Made by a program: the position numbers and the translations under genes. Positions 5,886 to 12,381 of a stretch of DNA of 32,172 nucleotides are shown piece by piece. This DNA comes from Lachnospiraceae bacterium (GTDB taxonomy: Bacteria > Bacillota > Clostridia > Lachnospirales > Lachnospiraceae): NCBI GenBank assembly GCA_015057955.1, contig SVDE01000018.1:1-32172 (forward strand). Reading direction: 5' to 3'. Numbering within the stretch: the first letter of the stretch is position 1; the number at the start of each line of letters is the position of its first letter. Below the pieces are notes generated by a model. The model saw only the letters and a list, made by a program, of their open reading frames with translations, was not told where the DNA came from and did no database searches.

Positions 5886-6058
5886 TGAAAGTAAGTGAAT
5901 GTGAGAAGTGCAAGCACTATCAACGCAAGAGATGGCACCACCGATATGAGCCAAAAAGCTATCACGCTATCGGAATGAACCACGCTTATGGCTATTGTAC
6001 GAAGCACAAGAAACGGTGTTTGCAAATCAAAAAATGTTTATTAGAAGCGGAGGAATAG
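5885..6058 (+). CDS. Cys/His-rich small early protein
   Basis: A 57-aa protein (58 if the adjacent ATG at 5882 is used). It is rich in Cys and His: KVSECEKCKHY, KRWHHRY, AYGYCTKHKKRC and KKC. The spacing suggests a zinc-binding knuckle with four cysteines and several histidines. The start overlaps the stop of the upstream gene. The gene is flanked by the two 17-bp repeats and so looks like a removable cassette. Function unknown. Confidence 0.6.
   Translation: MKVSECEKCKHYQRKRWHHRYEPKSYHAIGMNHAYGYCTKHKKRCLQIKKCLLEAEE
6040..6056 (+). repeat. 17-bp junction repeat, copy 2
   Basis: Identical to 5867-5883. It again encodes LEAEE before a stop and provides GGAGGAAT ahead of the following ATGAAAAC start. 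Confidence 0.8.
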
Positions 6059-6271
6059 ATGAAAACAAAATTTAATGTTGGTGATTATGCTTGGATACGA
6101 GTCAAGGTGACTCAAATGAAAATAGATGATGAGGGCATAAGATATATGGTACGCCCAACTAATGCATTTTATGATTTTTATACTGCGAGTATGGTCATAG
6201 CCGAAGGCGAAATGGCAGAAGAAACGGGAGACATATATATACATACGGGGAGGAATAACGATGAGAATTGA
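6059..6271 (+). CDS. Hypothetical early protein, 70 aa
   Basis: A 70-aa beta-rich protein: MKTKFNVGDYAWIRVKVTQM, then GIRYMVRPTNAFYDFYTAS. The first 40 residues resemble small SH3-like beta barrels of phage early proteins ('KFNVGDYAWI...'), which is a loose impression only. GGAGG lies upstream within the 17-bp repeat. Its end overlaps the next gene. Confidence 0.55.
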   Translation: MKTKFNVGDYAWIRVKVTQMKIDDEGIRYMVRPTNAFYDFYTASMVIAEGEMAEETGDIYIHTGRNNDEN

Positions 6272-6425
6272 AAAAATAATAATAGAAGCGAATGCAGACG
6301 AGATGAAGGTAAGTAATAGCTTATCTATGAGTTTGGCGGATGCTATAAAGGATTGCTTTCTGAAAATATCATCGGCGAAGCTTGCAGTATGCGAAGATGA
6401 AGAGGAGGAGGCTGACGATGAGTAA
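6261..6425 (+). CDS. Hypothetical small early protein, 54 aa
   Basis: A 54-aa protein starting MRIEKIIIEANADEMKVSNS, with an amphipathic middle and an acidic tail (CEDEEEEADDE). GGGGAGGAATAACG precedes the ATG, and both ends overlap neighbouring genes. No family recognised; support comes from SD, packing and codon pattern. Confidence 0.5.
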   Translation: MRIEKIIIEANADEMKVSNSLSMSLADAIKDCFLKISSAKLAVCEDEEEEADDE

Positions 6426-6495
6426 CGGAGTGATCATCACCCTCATAATCTGTATCACTTTGATAATCCTCTCCTTCGGAGGTAAGGATAAATGA
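6418..6495 (+). CDS. Single-helix membrane peptide, 25 aa
   Basis: MSNGVIITLIICITLIILSF followed by GGKDK: one complete membrane helix and a short charged tail, nothing more. GAGGAGGAGG precedes the ATG, and ATGA overlaps the next start at 6492. The SD and tight packing favour real translation. It could act as a membrane-perturbing or exclusion peptide; function unknown. Confidence 0.5.
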   Translation: MSNGVIITLIICITLIILSFGGKDK

Positions 6496-6890
6496 GTGAA
6501 TATAAGATATGTACGGTTTGTGGCATTAAATACTTTGTGGATCCCAAAAAGAAGAGAGGAAGAAAGCAGAAGTATGAAGTGTGTCCTCACTGCCGTAATA
6601 TGAACGTGAGCCGGAGCAAATGGGTCGCGCCGGTAAAAGAGAAGAAAAGCAGAGAGTATAGACGGGTTCTCACTGCAACGCAAATGCAGGATCCTGAAGA
6701 GGAATATCCTGTAATTACAACGAAGGACTACAAATGCAAACGATTCGACTGCACATACAGAAGCAGTGACAGGACCAATGGGACGTGCGACTATTGCCTG
6801 ATAGAGCACAGGGCAAGGCACCTCATTTGTAGCGTTAAAGAATGCACGGTGTATAAGCCAGGGAAGAGACCGCGCACGTCACCGATGTGA
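6492..6890 (+). CDS. Double zinc-finger early protein
   Basis: A 132-aa protein. The N-terminal finger is CTVCGIKYFVD...VCPHC (residues 7-34). A basic stretch (KKKRGRKQK, VKEKKSREYRRV) follows, then a C-terminal Cys cluster (YKCKRFDCTYR, GTCDYCLIEHRAR, ICSVKEC). The C-terminal module resembles a widespread phage protein of unknown function with a CxxD/C...CDY...C pattern. Probably a nucleic-acid-binding protein. It is the last gene before the origin-like gap. Confidence 0.65.
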   Translation: MSEYKICTVCGIKYFVDPKKKRGRKQKYEVCPHCRNMNVSRSKWVAPVKEKKSREYRRVLTATQMQDPEEEYPVITTKDYKCKRFDCTYRSSDRTNGTCDYCLIEHRARHLICSVKECTVYKPGKRPRTSPM

Positions 6891-6893
6891 GGC

Positions 6894-6924
6894 TATAACG
6901 GGTCTTTCAATTCTTCCCGTTATA
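6894..6924 (+). other. Inverted repeat TATAACGGG / CCCGTTATA
   Basis: Nine-base arms at 6894-6902 and 6916-6924 with a 13-base loop, immediately after the early operon. A T-run starts about 11 bases later (6935-6942), so it may be a weak terminator. It may also be part of the replication origin. Confidence 0.5.
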
Positions 6925-6959
6925 ATATAAGTTCATTTTTTTGGTCCCCTTTGGAAAAA

Positions 6960-6983
6960 GCCGGCGCTGAAATATTCGCCGGC
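6960..6983 (+). other. Inverted repeat GCCGGCG / CGCCGGC
   Basis: Seven-base GC arms at 6960-6966 and 6977-6983 with a 10-base AT-rich loop and no T-run after. It lies about 40 bases before the nick-site-like sequence. Stem-loops beside the nick site are usual in rolling-circle origins. Confidence 0.5.
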
Positions 6984-7022
6984 AAAACTTTAAGGGACGT
7001 GGCGCTCGGTAGTGAGCATTAA

Positions 7023-7051
7023 AACTTGATAAGAGTATTAATAACTTGACA
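7023..7051 (+). other. Candidate rolling-circle nick site (double-strand origin)
   Basis: AACTTGATA (7023-7031) and TATTAATAAC (7036-7045) are separated by four bases. Together they reproduce the phiX174 gene A origin core CAACTTGATATTAATAAC, with a short insertion; CTTGATA is also the nick core of pC194-type plasmids. AACTTGA recurs at 7043-7049. The site is directly before the HUH rep gene. Cleavage here is inferred, not shown. Confidence 0.5.
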
Positions 7052-7052
7052 T

Positions 7053-7871
7053 ATGAAGCGATCATACAAAGCTATCCGAGAGATCTGCGTGGCGGGTAAG
7101 ACTATCGATGTTACTCTGAAACTGAGTTCAGGGATTCATACGGAGAGGCGCAAACAAAAAAAGAATATAACCAGGGAGAAGGTTCGTGAGAACAATGACA
7201 GGATCGCTGCCAAGAATTTAGCCAGGCTTTTGAATGCGAACTTCCGGGAGGACGACATGCATGTGACACTCACATACAAAGAAGCTCCATCTCAGGATCA
7301 GGCTAAGAAGGATCGTGCAGCATTCATACGTAAGCTTAGGAAGGTTGCACCGGATCTGAAGTATGTAGCTGTTACAGAGTGGGAGCATACTAGGATCCAT
7401 CATCATATTGTCCTTTCAGGCTGCACTCTGGATCAGATAGATGAACTGTGGCAGGACAAAGGCTATGTGAAAGCCAGCCTCCTTGATTACACCGGTGAAT
7501 ATTCACAGCTGGCAGACTACCTTATCAAGGAAACGACAAGGACGTTCAGGCGCCAGGATTCGGCGTATAAGCGCCGTTATTCCTGCTCTGGCAATCTTGT
7601 ACGTCCTGTTGTTAAACGCGAAGAGATAAGCATTTCAGACCTCTTCGAGGATCCTGAACCGATACCCGGATACTATATCCCGAAGGACAGCATCAGAAGA
7701 TATGAACATCCTGTAACAGGGATAGAGCATCTTGAGTATGTTATGGTTGCGCTGGGCGAACCGAGAAAATATAAATCATGGCCAAGAGGCAAGAAAGTCA
7801 AATCGACTGAATACTTCAGGCCGAATTATGAAGAAAGCCAGGAAGATCTGTTCGACCTGGTAGACTTTTAG
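7053..7871 (+). CDS. HUH rolling-circle replication initiator (Rep)
   Basis: A 272-aa protein resembling the filamentous-phage gpII / REP_ORF2-G2P type. Motif 1 is HVTLTYKE (70-77), motif 2 is the metal-binding IHHHIVL (115-121, H116/H118), and the motif 3 tyrosine is Y156 in ADYLIKET with K159. Before it, LKYVAVTEWEHTR fits the usual strand preceding HUH. It should nick one strand and stay linked to the 5' end. Residues 170-272 form a C-terminal extension of unknown role. There is no clear SD; an in-frame TGA at 7047-7049 rules out an upstream start. No other replication gene was recognised in the prophage. Confidence 0.82.
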   Translation: MKRSYKAIREICVAGKTIDVTLKLSSGIHTERRKQKKNITREKVRENNDRIAAKNLARLLNANFREDDMHVTLTYKEAPSQDQAKKDRAAFIRKLRKVAPDLKYVAVTEWEHTRIHHHIVLSGCTLDQIDELWQDKGYVKASLLDYTGEYSQLADYLIKETTRTFRRQDSAYKRRYSCSGNLVRPVVKREEISISDLFEDPEPIPGYYIPKDSIRRYEHPVTGIEHLEYVMVALGEPRKYKSWPRGKKVKSTEYFRPNYEESQEDLFDLVDF

Positions 7872-7880
7872 TGGAGGTGG

Positions 7881-8279
7881 ATGTTGAGAGATTATCAGAG
7901 GCAGAATAACAATCCATACTGGATGCGTAAAGCATTGTACAACGAAGTACTATGGATAATACGAGGATACAACGACCTGAAAAAAGAATATAATGACCGT
8001 ATCGATGAAGGCATGAGCCCTGAATCTGAGACGCCTGGAGGGAAAACTAATAGCACAGGAGATCCGACAGGAATGAAAGCGATTAAGCTGACTGTCATAT
8101 CGGAGCAGATAAGAGCGATAGAGAAGGCCAGGTTAGTAATTCCATTCGAGTATATGGAAGGTATATGGAACAATATTCAAGACGGCGTGCCATATCCTCG
8201 TGATGCTGATAGACATACTTATGGACGCTGGAAGAGTAGATACATCTGGGAAGTGGCAAAAAACCTCGATAAAGTGTGA
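7881..8279 (+). CDS. RinA/ArpU-like late-gene transcription regulator
   Basis: A 132-aa protein. The pattern NPYWMRKALYNEVLWIIRGY, then DPTGMKAIKLTVISEQIRAI, then IPFEYMEGIWNNI and HTYGRWKSRYIWEVAKN is the one I know from phage transcriptional regulators at the early/late junction (sigma-like RinA/ArpU group). The C-terminal RWKSRYIWEVAK segment is the likely DNA-recognition helix. AGGTGG precedes the ATG. The position between replication and packaging genes supports late-gene activation. Confidence 0.75.
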   Translation: MLRDYQRQNNNPYWMRKALYNEVLWIIRGYNDLKKEYNDRIDEGMSPESETPGGKTNSTGDPTGMKAIKLTVISEQIRAIEKARLVIPFEYMEGIWNNIQDGVPYPRDADRHTYGRWKSRYIWEVAKNLDKV

Positions 8280-8424
8280 AAAATGCGCCACCAGGGAAAT
8301 AATAAAGTGTTATTATGGTAGTGTGAGAATTTGGCAAGAGTTTTCATTTCCAACCCACCTCCAATGGGATCAAAGAGGGCCTTCACTACCATATGAAGGC
8401 CTGTTTGATTGAAAGGAGCATATA
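8280..8424 (+). promoter_or_regulatory. Probable late control region with weak terminator
   Basis: This 145-base gap after the late regulator has no convincing gene. GGCCTTCA (8378-8385) / TGAAGGCC (8394-8401), followed by TGTTTG, forms a weak terminator-like hairpin. A late promoter is expected here from phage organisation, but no clear -35/-10 pair is visible, as would fit an activator-dependent promoter. Confidence 0.4.
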
Positions 8425-8652
8425 ATGAACGAGTGGGATGGATATAAGCAGATCGAGCACGTTGGAGTCTGTGGACGCAAGGAAAGAACCGGAGAGACGC
8501 TGCAGCTCAATTTAGTATCCTGGTATGACAGACAACCAGTATATGACCTGAGGAGACATTCTCATGACGGCAAACCAATGAAGGGGATGACCCTGACAAA
8601 GAGCGAACTGCTGTGTCTGGGCGATCTAATCGATATGCTTAGGAGCGAATAA
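8425..8652 (+). CDS. PC4/YdbC-like ssDNA-binding domain protein
   Basis: A 75-aa protein ending PVYDLRRHSHDG, KPMKGMTLTKSELLCLGDLI. The 'YDLRxH...GKPMKGMTLTKxEL' pattern matches the bacterial PC4-like (YdbC) fold, whose members bind single-stranded DNA. AAAGGAGC precedes the ATG. It is followed directly by a strong terminator, so it is the end of a short unit with the regulator. A role in transcription or replication is inferred. Confidence 0.55.
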   Translation: MNEWDGYKQIEHVGVCGRKERTGETLQLNLVSWYDRQPVYDLRRHSHDGKPMKGMTLTKSELLCLGDLIDMLRSE

Positions 8653-8680
8653 AAACAAAAAGCATATAATAAACAAGACA

Positions 8681-8711
8681 GAAGAGCAGCCGAGGAGCTG
8701 CTCTTCCTTTT
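8681..8711 (+). terminator. Rho-independent terminator
   Basis: GAAGAGCAGC (8681-8690) / GCTGCTCTTC (8697-8706): ten perfect pairs, 6-base loop, then CCTTTT. It separates the regulator unit from the packaging genes. Confidence 0.85.
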
Positions 8712-8746
8712 GTCAAACATGCGCAGGCGCGCGGATAATGTAGGAA

Positions 8747-9367
8747 ATGTCACGTTGGGACACACATGTAAGCCCGTATCTTCAGGAAATAGGGAGATGG
8801 GCCAGAAGAGGACTGAATAATGAAAAGATAGCTGACCAGCTCGGCATAGGAAGTTCTACGTTCAGAAAGTATATGAAAGAGCATCCGGAGCTGAAAGCCA
8901 TACTTATCAAAGAACGACAGGAAGCTGAGAGGATTAAGGAGAAGGCCCTGAGAGCAAATGATACCCCGGGAGTAAAAGGCCGGGCGGTATCAAGTACCGG
9001 GGCCCTCGGAATAGGACCGGGGCTTCATGCAAGACCCGACCAGCAAGGCACCCACCGTACCGCATTTGAACGTAATAAAAAGAAGATCTATGCAACTCAG
9101 GATGTATGCGGGATTTGCGGCAAGCCGGTAGACAAGAAGCTGAAATATCCTCATCCTATGTCGCCATGTATTGACCACATCATACCGATTGCTAAAGGCG
9201 GTCATCCATCAGCTATAGAGAACCTTCAGTTAGCCCACTGGACCTGCAACAGGCAGAAATCGGACAAGATGTCAATCGATATAGAAACGAGCAACAAAGG
9301 TGATATTATTTCAAATCGAATATTGCCTCATTCGACCGATTGGTCTGCATATAAAGCGAAAGAATGA
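8747..9367 (+). CDS. HTH-HNH nuclease, probable small-terminase/HNH fusion
   Basis: A 206-aa protein. Residues 12-50 are a helix-turn-helix of the terminase-small-subunit type (GLNNEKIADQLGIGSSTFRK). A Gly/Pro-rich linker (about 72-105) follows, then an HNH nuclease (115-175): C121xxC124, D143-H144, H153, N159, H164, C167-N168. HNH proteins beside terminases act in cos cleavage and packaging in many Bacillota phages. No separate small terminase is seen, so this protein may supply both functions. The C-terminus (SNRILPHSTDWSAYKAKE) is usual for this family. Confidence 0.8.
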   Translation: MSRWDTHVSPYLQEIGRWARRGLNNEKIADQLGIGSSTFRKYMKEHPELKAILIKERQEAERIKEKALRANDTPGVKGRAVSSTGALGIGPGLHARPDQQGTHRTAFERNKKKIYATQDVCGICGKPVDKKLKYPHPMSPCIDHIIPIAKGGHPSAIENLQLAHWTCNRQKSDKMSIDIETSNKGDIISNRILPHSTDWSAYKAKE

Positions 9368-9459
9368 AGCACAGGGGGGTACCGACCCGGGCCCTCGGTC
9401 GGCTGAAGTTCACGCCGTCACTACGAAAAAAAACACACGATAGGAAAACGCCTGGCTGA
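9364..9459 (+). CDS. Possible 31-aa coupled ORF, or non-coding cos DNA
   Basis: The frame opened by the ATG overlapping the HNH stop (ATGA, 9364-9367) encodes MKHRGVPTRALGRLKFTPSL and ends RKKTHDRKTPG before TGA. It is basic and has no family. The DNA is much more GC-rich than its surroundings and is more likely structural (cos) than coding. Confidence 0.25.
   Translation: MKHRGVPTRALGRLKFTPSLRKKTHDRKTPG
9373..9402. other. Candidate cos region
   Basis: A GC-rich island in otherwise moderate-GC DNA: GGGGGG followed by CCGACC (9382-9387) / GGTCGG (9397-9402) around CGGGCCCTC. HNH-type phages have their cohesive-end site just after the HNH gene, which is where this lies. A similar CGGGGCCCTCGG lies inside the HNH gene near 8998. 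No overhang can be read from sequence alone. Confidence 0.35.
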
Positions 9460-9475
9460 AGAGGCGTATTTTTTT
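9448..9475 (+). terminator. Rho-independent terminator before portal
   Basis: ACGCCT (9448-9453) / AGGCGT (9462-9467), 8-base loop, then ATTTTTTT. It ends the HNH transcript, or acts as an attenuator before the head operon. Confidence 0.75.
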
Positions 9476-9494
9476 GCCGAAAAGGAGAAACGAG

Positions 9495-10718
9495 ATGCCG
9501 GATCTGAAAGGCATGGCTTACCTGAGAAGAAAACTTGCACAGAAAGAATCCAGGGTAAACCTCAGATACAAATATTACGAGATGAAGGAAGAAGGGAAGA
9601 GGCTTAACCCGGTAGTGCCCATAGAACTCAGAGGGTACTATTCAGCTGTAATGGGGTGGAGTGCGAAGGCGGTAGACAGCCTTGCGGACCGTCTGATCTT
9701 CAAAGGCTTCAAGGATGACAATCTGGATCTCCAGCAGATCCTGGACATGAACAATCCGGATATCCTGCCTGACAGTGCAATACTTTCTGCAATGATAAGC
9801 TCATGCAGCTTTATTTACATAGCAGACAATGCCGGAGCTGTTCCAAGACTTGAAGTCATAGATGGAGGGAATGCAACAGGTATAATGGATCCTGTTACTG
9901 GATTCCTTACTGAAGGATATGCAGTGCTGAAGAGGAATGACCAGAGAAGACCTGTTCTGGAGGCTTATTTTACCGCAGGGAGGACGGAATACTACGAAAG
10001 CAATAAACTAATCCGTGTCGACCTTTCGAGGGCTCCATATCCTCTTTTGGTGCCTATAGTATATCGCCCTGACGCGAGGAGACCTTTCGGACATTCGAGA
10101 ATAAGCAGAGCCTGCATGAACCTTCAGAGCATGGCTAAGCGTACCCTGGTCAGGATGGATATATCAGCTGACTTTTATTCGTATCCACAGAGATATGCTC
10201 TGGGAACTTCTCAGGACGCGGATAAGCTGGATACCTGGAAGGCTGCAGTAACCACTATGCTGGAGATCACTAAGGATGACGAAGGCGAGAAGCCTGTAGT
10301 CGGTCAGTTCCAGCAGCAGACTATGAGCCCTTACACAGAACAGTTAAGAGCGATAGCCTCTATGTTTGCCGGGGAAACTGGCCTGACAATGGATGACCTT
10401 GGATTCGCTACAGACAATCCCAGCTCTGCAGAAGCGATTAAAGCTTCTCACGAGAACCTTCGTCTTATGGCCAGGAAGGCACAGCGCACGTTTGGAACAG
10501 GATTCCTCAATGCTGCATATCTTGCGAGATGCCATCAGGATAATCTTGAAAAGCCGTATACACGCGATGTCTTGTATCTCACGAAGCCCAAGTGGGCGCC
10601 GGTATTCGAAGCTGATGCGTCATCGCTTGGACTCTACGGAGACGGTGTGGCCAAGATCAACCAGGCACTTCCCGGATACTTCGATGAAGAAAAATTTGAA
10701 GACTTAACAGGAATCTGA
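9495..10718 (+). CDS. Portal protein (SPP1 gp6-like)
   Basis: A 407-aa protein forming the dodecameric DNA channel at one capsid vertex. Family features: N-terminal KYYEMKEEGKRLNPVVP, the SAKAVDSLADRLIFKGF segment, the FGHSRISRACMNLQSMAKRT core, and the C-terminal DLGFATDNPSSAEAIKASHE helix region typical of these portals. AAAGGAG (9481-9487) sits seven bases before the ATG at 9495; a TTG further upstream lies inside the terminator and is rejected. It is followed by the minor head genes, as usual. Confidence 0.9.
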   Translation: MPDLKGMAYLRRKLAQKESRVNLRYKYYEMKEEGKRLNPVVPIELRGYYSAVMGWSAKAVDSLADRLIFKGFKDDNLDLQQILDMNNPDILPDSAILSAMISSCSFIYIADNAGAVPRLEVIDGGNATGIMDPVTGFLTEGYAVLKRNDQRRPVLEAYFTAGRTEYYESNKLIRVDLSRAPYPLLVPIVYRPDARRPFGHSRISRACMNLQSMAKRTLVRMDISADFYSYPQRYALGTSQDADKLDTWKAAVTTMLEITKDDEGEKPVVGQFQQQTMSPYTEQLRAIASMFAGETGLTMDDLGFATDNPSSAEAIKASHENLRLMARKAQRTFGTGFLNAAYLARCHQDNLEKPYTRDVLYLTKPKWAPVFEADASSLGLYGDGVAKINQALPGYFDEEKFEDLTGI

Positions 10719-10720
10719 TA

Positions 10721-11161
10721 ATGGAAGACGTAGCACCTAAGCTGTATGAAAAGATAGAAAAAGCTTTTACCGGGAAGGTGAATCGTAATATGGACATTCG
10801 TGCCTTCAAAGAAAAGCTCCGGAATAGCCAGGCTAAACCTGAAGATGTTTCACTATATGCAAGGGCGCTTGGAGAGTGTGCTTCAGCTGCGCTTATCGAG
10901 AATATCAGACAGGATGAACTGCCGGATGGGAAGCTCTATTGGAATATCGCAGAACGCACGATCAAACCGCTTCTGGAACGAGTCCATGGAATGGTAAATG
11001 ACGCAGCATCGGAGATCCAAAAGCAGATAGACAGTACAAGGAATGTACACCTTAATCCCGTAAGGGCAGAGTTCCCGGAAGAAAGGATAAGAGCTCTTCT
11101 TAATGGCCTTATGCAGGCTCTTGAAGAGGCTGAAGAGGATGGCGAAGAAGAAAACCTTTGA
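10721..11161 (+). CDS. Helical minor head protein, N-terminal part
   Basis: A 146-aa, almost wholly helical protein (YEKIEKAFTGKVNRNMDIRA..., ending EALEEAEEDGEEENL-type acidic coil). In related phages the portal is followed by an SPP1 gp7/Mu F-like head morphogenesis protein whose N-terminal half is helical. Here that half appears as its own gene, and the Cys/His half is the next, overlapping gene. Two bases separate it from portal. The match is by position and composition, not by catalytic motif. Confidence 0.6.
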   Translation: MEDVAPKLYEKIEKAFTGKVNRNMDIRAFKEKLRNSQAKPEDVSLYARALGECASAALIENIRQDELPDGKLYWNIAERTIKPLLERVHGMVNDAASEIQKQIDSTRNVHLNPVRAEFPEERIRALLNGLMQALEEAEEDGEEENL

Positions 11162-12014
11162 AAACATTATAAGCAATCTGCTTGGAGAACCGGTCAGCAA
11201 CCTGTGCCATGCGTTCTATGATCAGTACGTGGAAGCGAACGTAAAGTTCAGATCCAGAGCCGGCATGAAGGAGGTCATCATAAGAAGGCAGCTCGGTAAG
11301 TGCTGTGAATGGTGCGCGGATCTGGCCGGGATCTATACTCCGGAGAATGCTCCCGATGACATCTACAGGCGCCATGACAACTGCAAATGTATGGTGACCT
11401 ATAGGGATGAAGACGGATATCAGGATGTATGGTCGAAAAAGGAGTTTGAGAGCCAAAAAGAAGCCAGGTGGAGTAGAGAACAATGGATGAATGTTAATAG
11501 AATTAATAATGTGGGAATGCGAAAATATAAAGGCACATCATTGGATAATAAATATGTATCTTTCAGTAGCAACAATCTTTTTAGCAGACTTGATCCAGAA
11601 GGATTGCATGATAGAGCAAATCATGTACCCAAAAAAGAAAAATGTGATGACGTGTTTATTCATGGCGATAAATATGGGTTTTCATATGTAGATGCCGATG
11701 GAAAAGAATCAGACATTTCAGCATATGAACTTGGTCGAATTTTGCTTGAACATGGAAGAATAGAGAATGATACAATACGTTTGTTTGCGTGCGAAGCAGG
11801 GAAAGATGAAGCATATGCAGCTCAGGGACTTGCTAATGCTACTGGTAAAACAGTACTTGCACCAACAGAAAAAATATGGCTTAGCCCATTGAATAAAGAT
11901 GGAGTTAGTGATATAATAATTGCGGAAGAAATAGAAATAGAAGGTATTGCTATTCCAGATAAAACAAAGTTGGGTGATTGGAGAAAGTTTGAGCCCAAAA
12001 AACGAAATGACTAG
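11139..12014 (+). CDS. Minor head (SPP1 gp7/Mu F-like) protein fused to toxin-like domain
   Basis: A 291-aa protein. ATG 11139 is preferred because GAGGCTGAAGAGG precedes it; a start at 11103 would add 12 residues. Residues 45-88 carry the head-morphogenesis Cys/His signature CCEWCADLAG...YRRHDNCKC (C55, C56, C59, H79, C82, C84). From about 168 a new domain begins: FIHGDKYG (H175-G176), a helix ISAYELGRILLEH, then IRLFACEAGKDEAYAAQGLA (C218) and VLAPTEKIW. The HG...AC pattern suggests a caspase-like (clan CD) cysteine fold and resembles C-terminal domains of polymorphic toxins. GC drops here (33/60 bases at 11281, 16/60 at 11521), a sign of a swapped-in tip. Confidence 0.72.
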   Translation: MAKKKTFENIISNLLGEPVSNLCHAFYDQYVEANVKFRSRAGMKEVIIRRQLGKCCEWCADLAGIYTPENAPDDIYRRHDNCKCMVTYRDEDGYQDVWSKKEFESQKEARWSREQWMNVNRINNVGMRKYKGTSLDNKYVSFSSNNLFSRLDPEGLHDRANHVPKKEKCDDVFIHGDKYGFSYVDADGKESDISAYELGRILLEHGRIENDTIRLFACEAGKDEAYAAQGLANATGKTVLAPTEKIWLSPLNKDGVSDIIIAEEIEIEGIAIPDKTKLGDWRKFEPKKRND

Positions 12015-12315
12015 AATTATTTTAGCAAAGGGTACTGGCCCTTTTAAAGACAAATATTTATCTGATCCGAAGAGCATCACGGAAGTTCTGCCTAAGAGAG
12101 TTAAGCAGAATATTTTAGCATACCTTAAAACGCAGGTAACGCCTTATCTCATAGGAGCTTTTTATGTGAGAGATCCATTGACGAATAAAGTAATTGCTGG
12201 AGGAAACAGCATTTATGAAAATAATGGCTACACTTGGTCTACTGAAATGATTTATCTATTTGAAAAATATAATATAAAGCTTGATGATGAGTTTAAAGCA
12301 AGTTTTATGAATTAA
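12007..12315 (+). CDS. Probable immunity protein to the head-fused toxin domain
   Basis: A 102-aa protein starting at ATG 12007, inside the last codons of the toxin fusion (8-base overlap), so the two are translationally coupled. It has a helical N-terminus (TEVLPKRVKQNILAYLKTQV), a beta-rich core (PYLIGAFYVRDPLTNKVIAG) and NGYTWSTEMIYLFEKYNIKL near the end. The DNA is AT-rich like the toxin domain, and a terminator follows at once. Immunity is inferred from context and a remembered likeness to such proteins; no search was possible. It may otherwise be a small head protein. Confidence 0.5.
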   Translation: MTRIILAKGTGPFKDKYLSDPKSITEVLPKRVKQNILAYLKTQVTPYLIGAFYVRDPLTNKVIAGGNSIYENNGYTWSTEMIYLFEKYNIKLDDEFKASFMN

Positions 12316-12340
12316 GAACATTTTATATTATATGAGTCAA

Positions 12341-12368
12341 AAGCACTTTCATACGAAGGTGCTTTTTT
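12341..12368 (+). terminator. Rho-independent terminator after toxin-immunity pair
   Basis: AAGCACTTTC (12341-12350), loop ATAC, GAAGGTGCTT (12355-12364), then TTTT. Ten pairs with one G-U. It closes the module and separates it from the fibre-like genes. Confidence 0.85.
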
Positions 12369-12381
12369 ATTGGAGAAAGAC

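Noticed and set aside
8200-8412. 70-codon frame overlapping the end of the late regulator
   Set aside because: Overlaps the regulator in another phase and runs through the terminator-like hairpin; no SD or family likeness.
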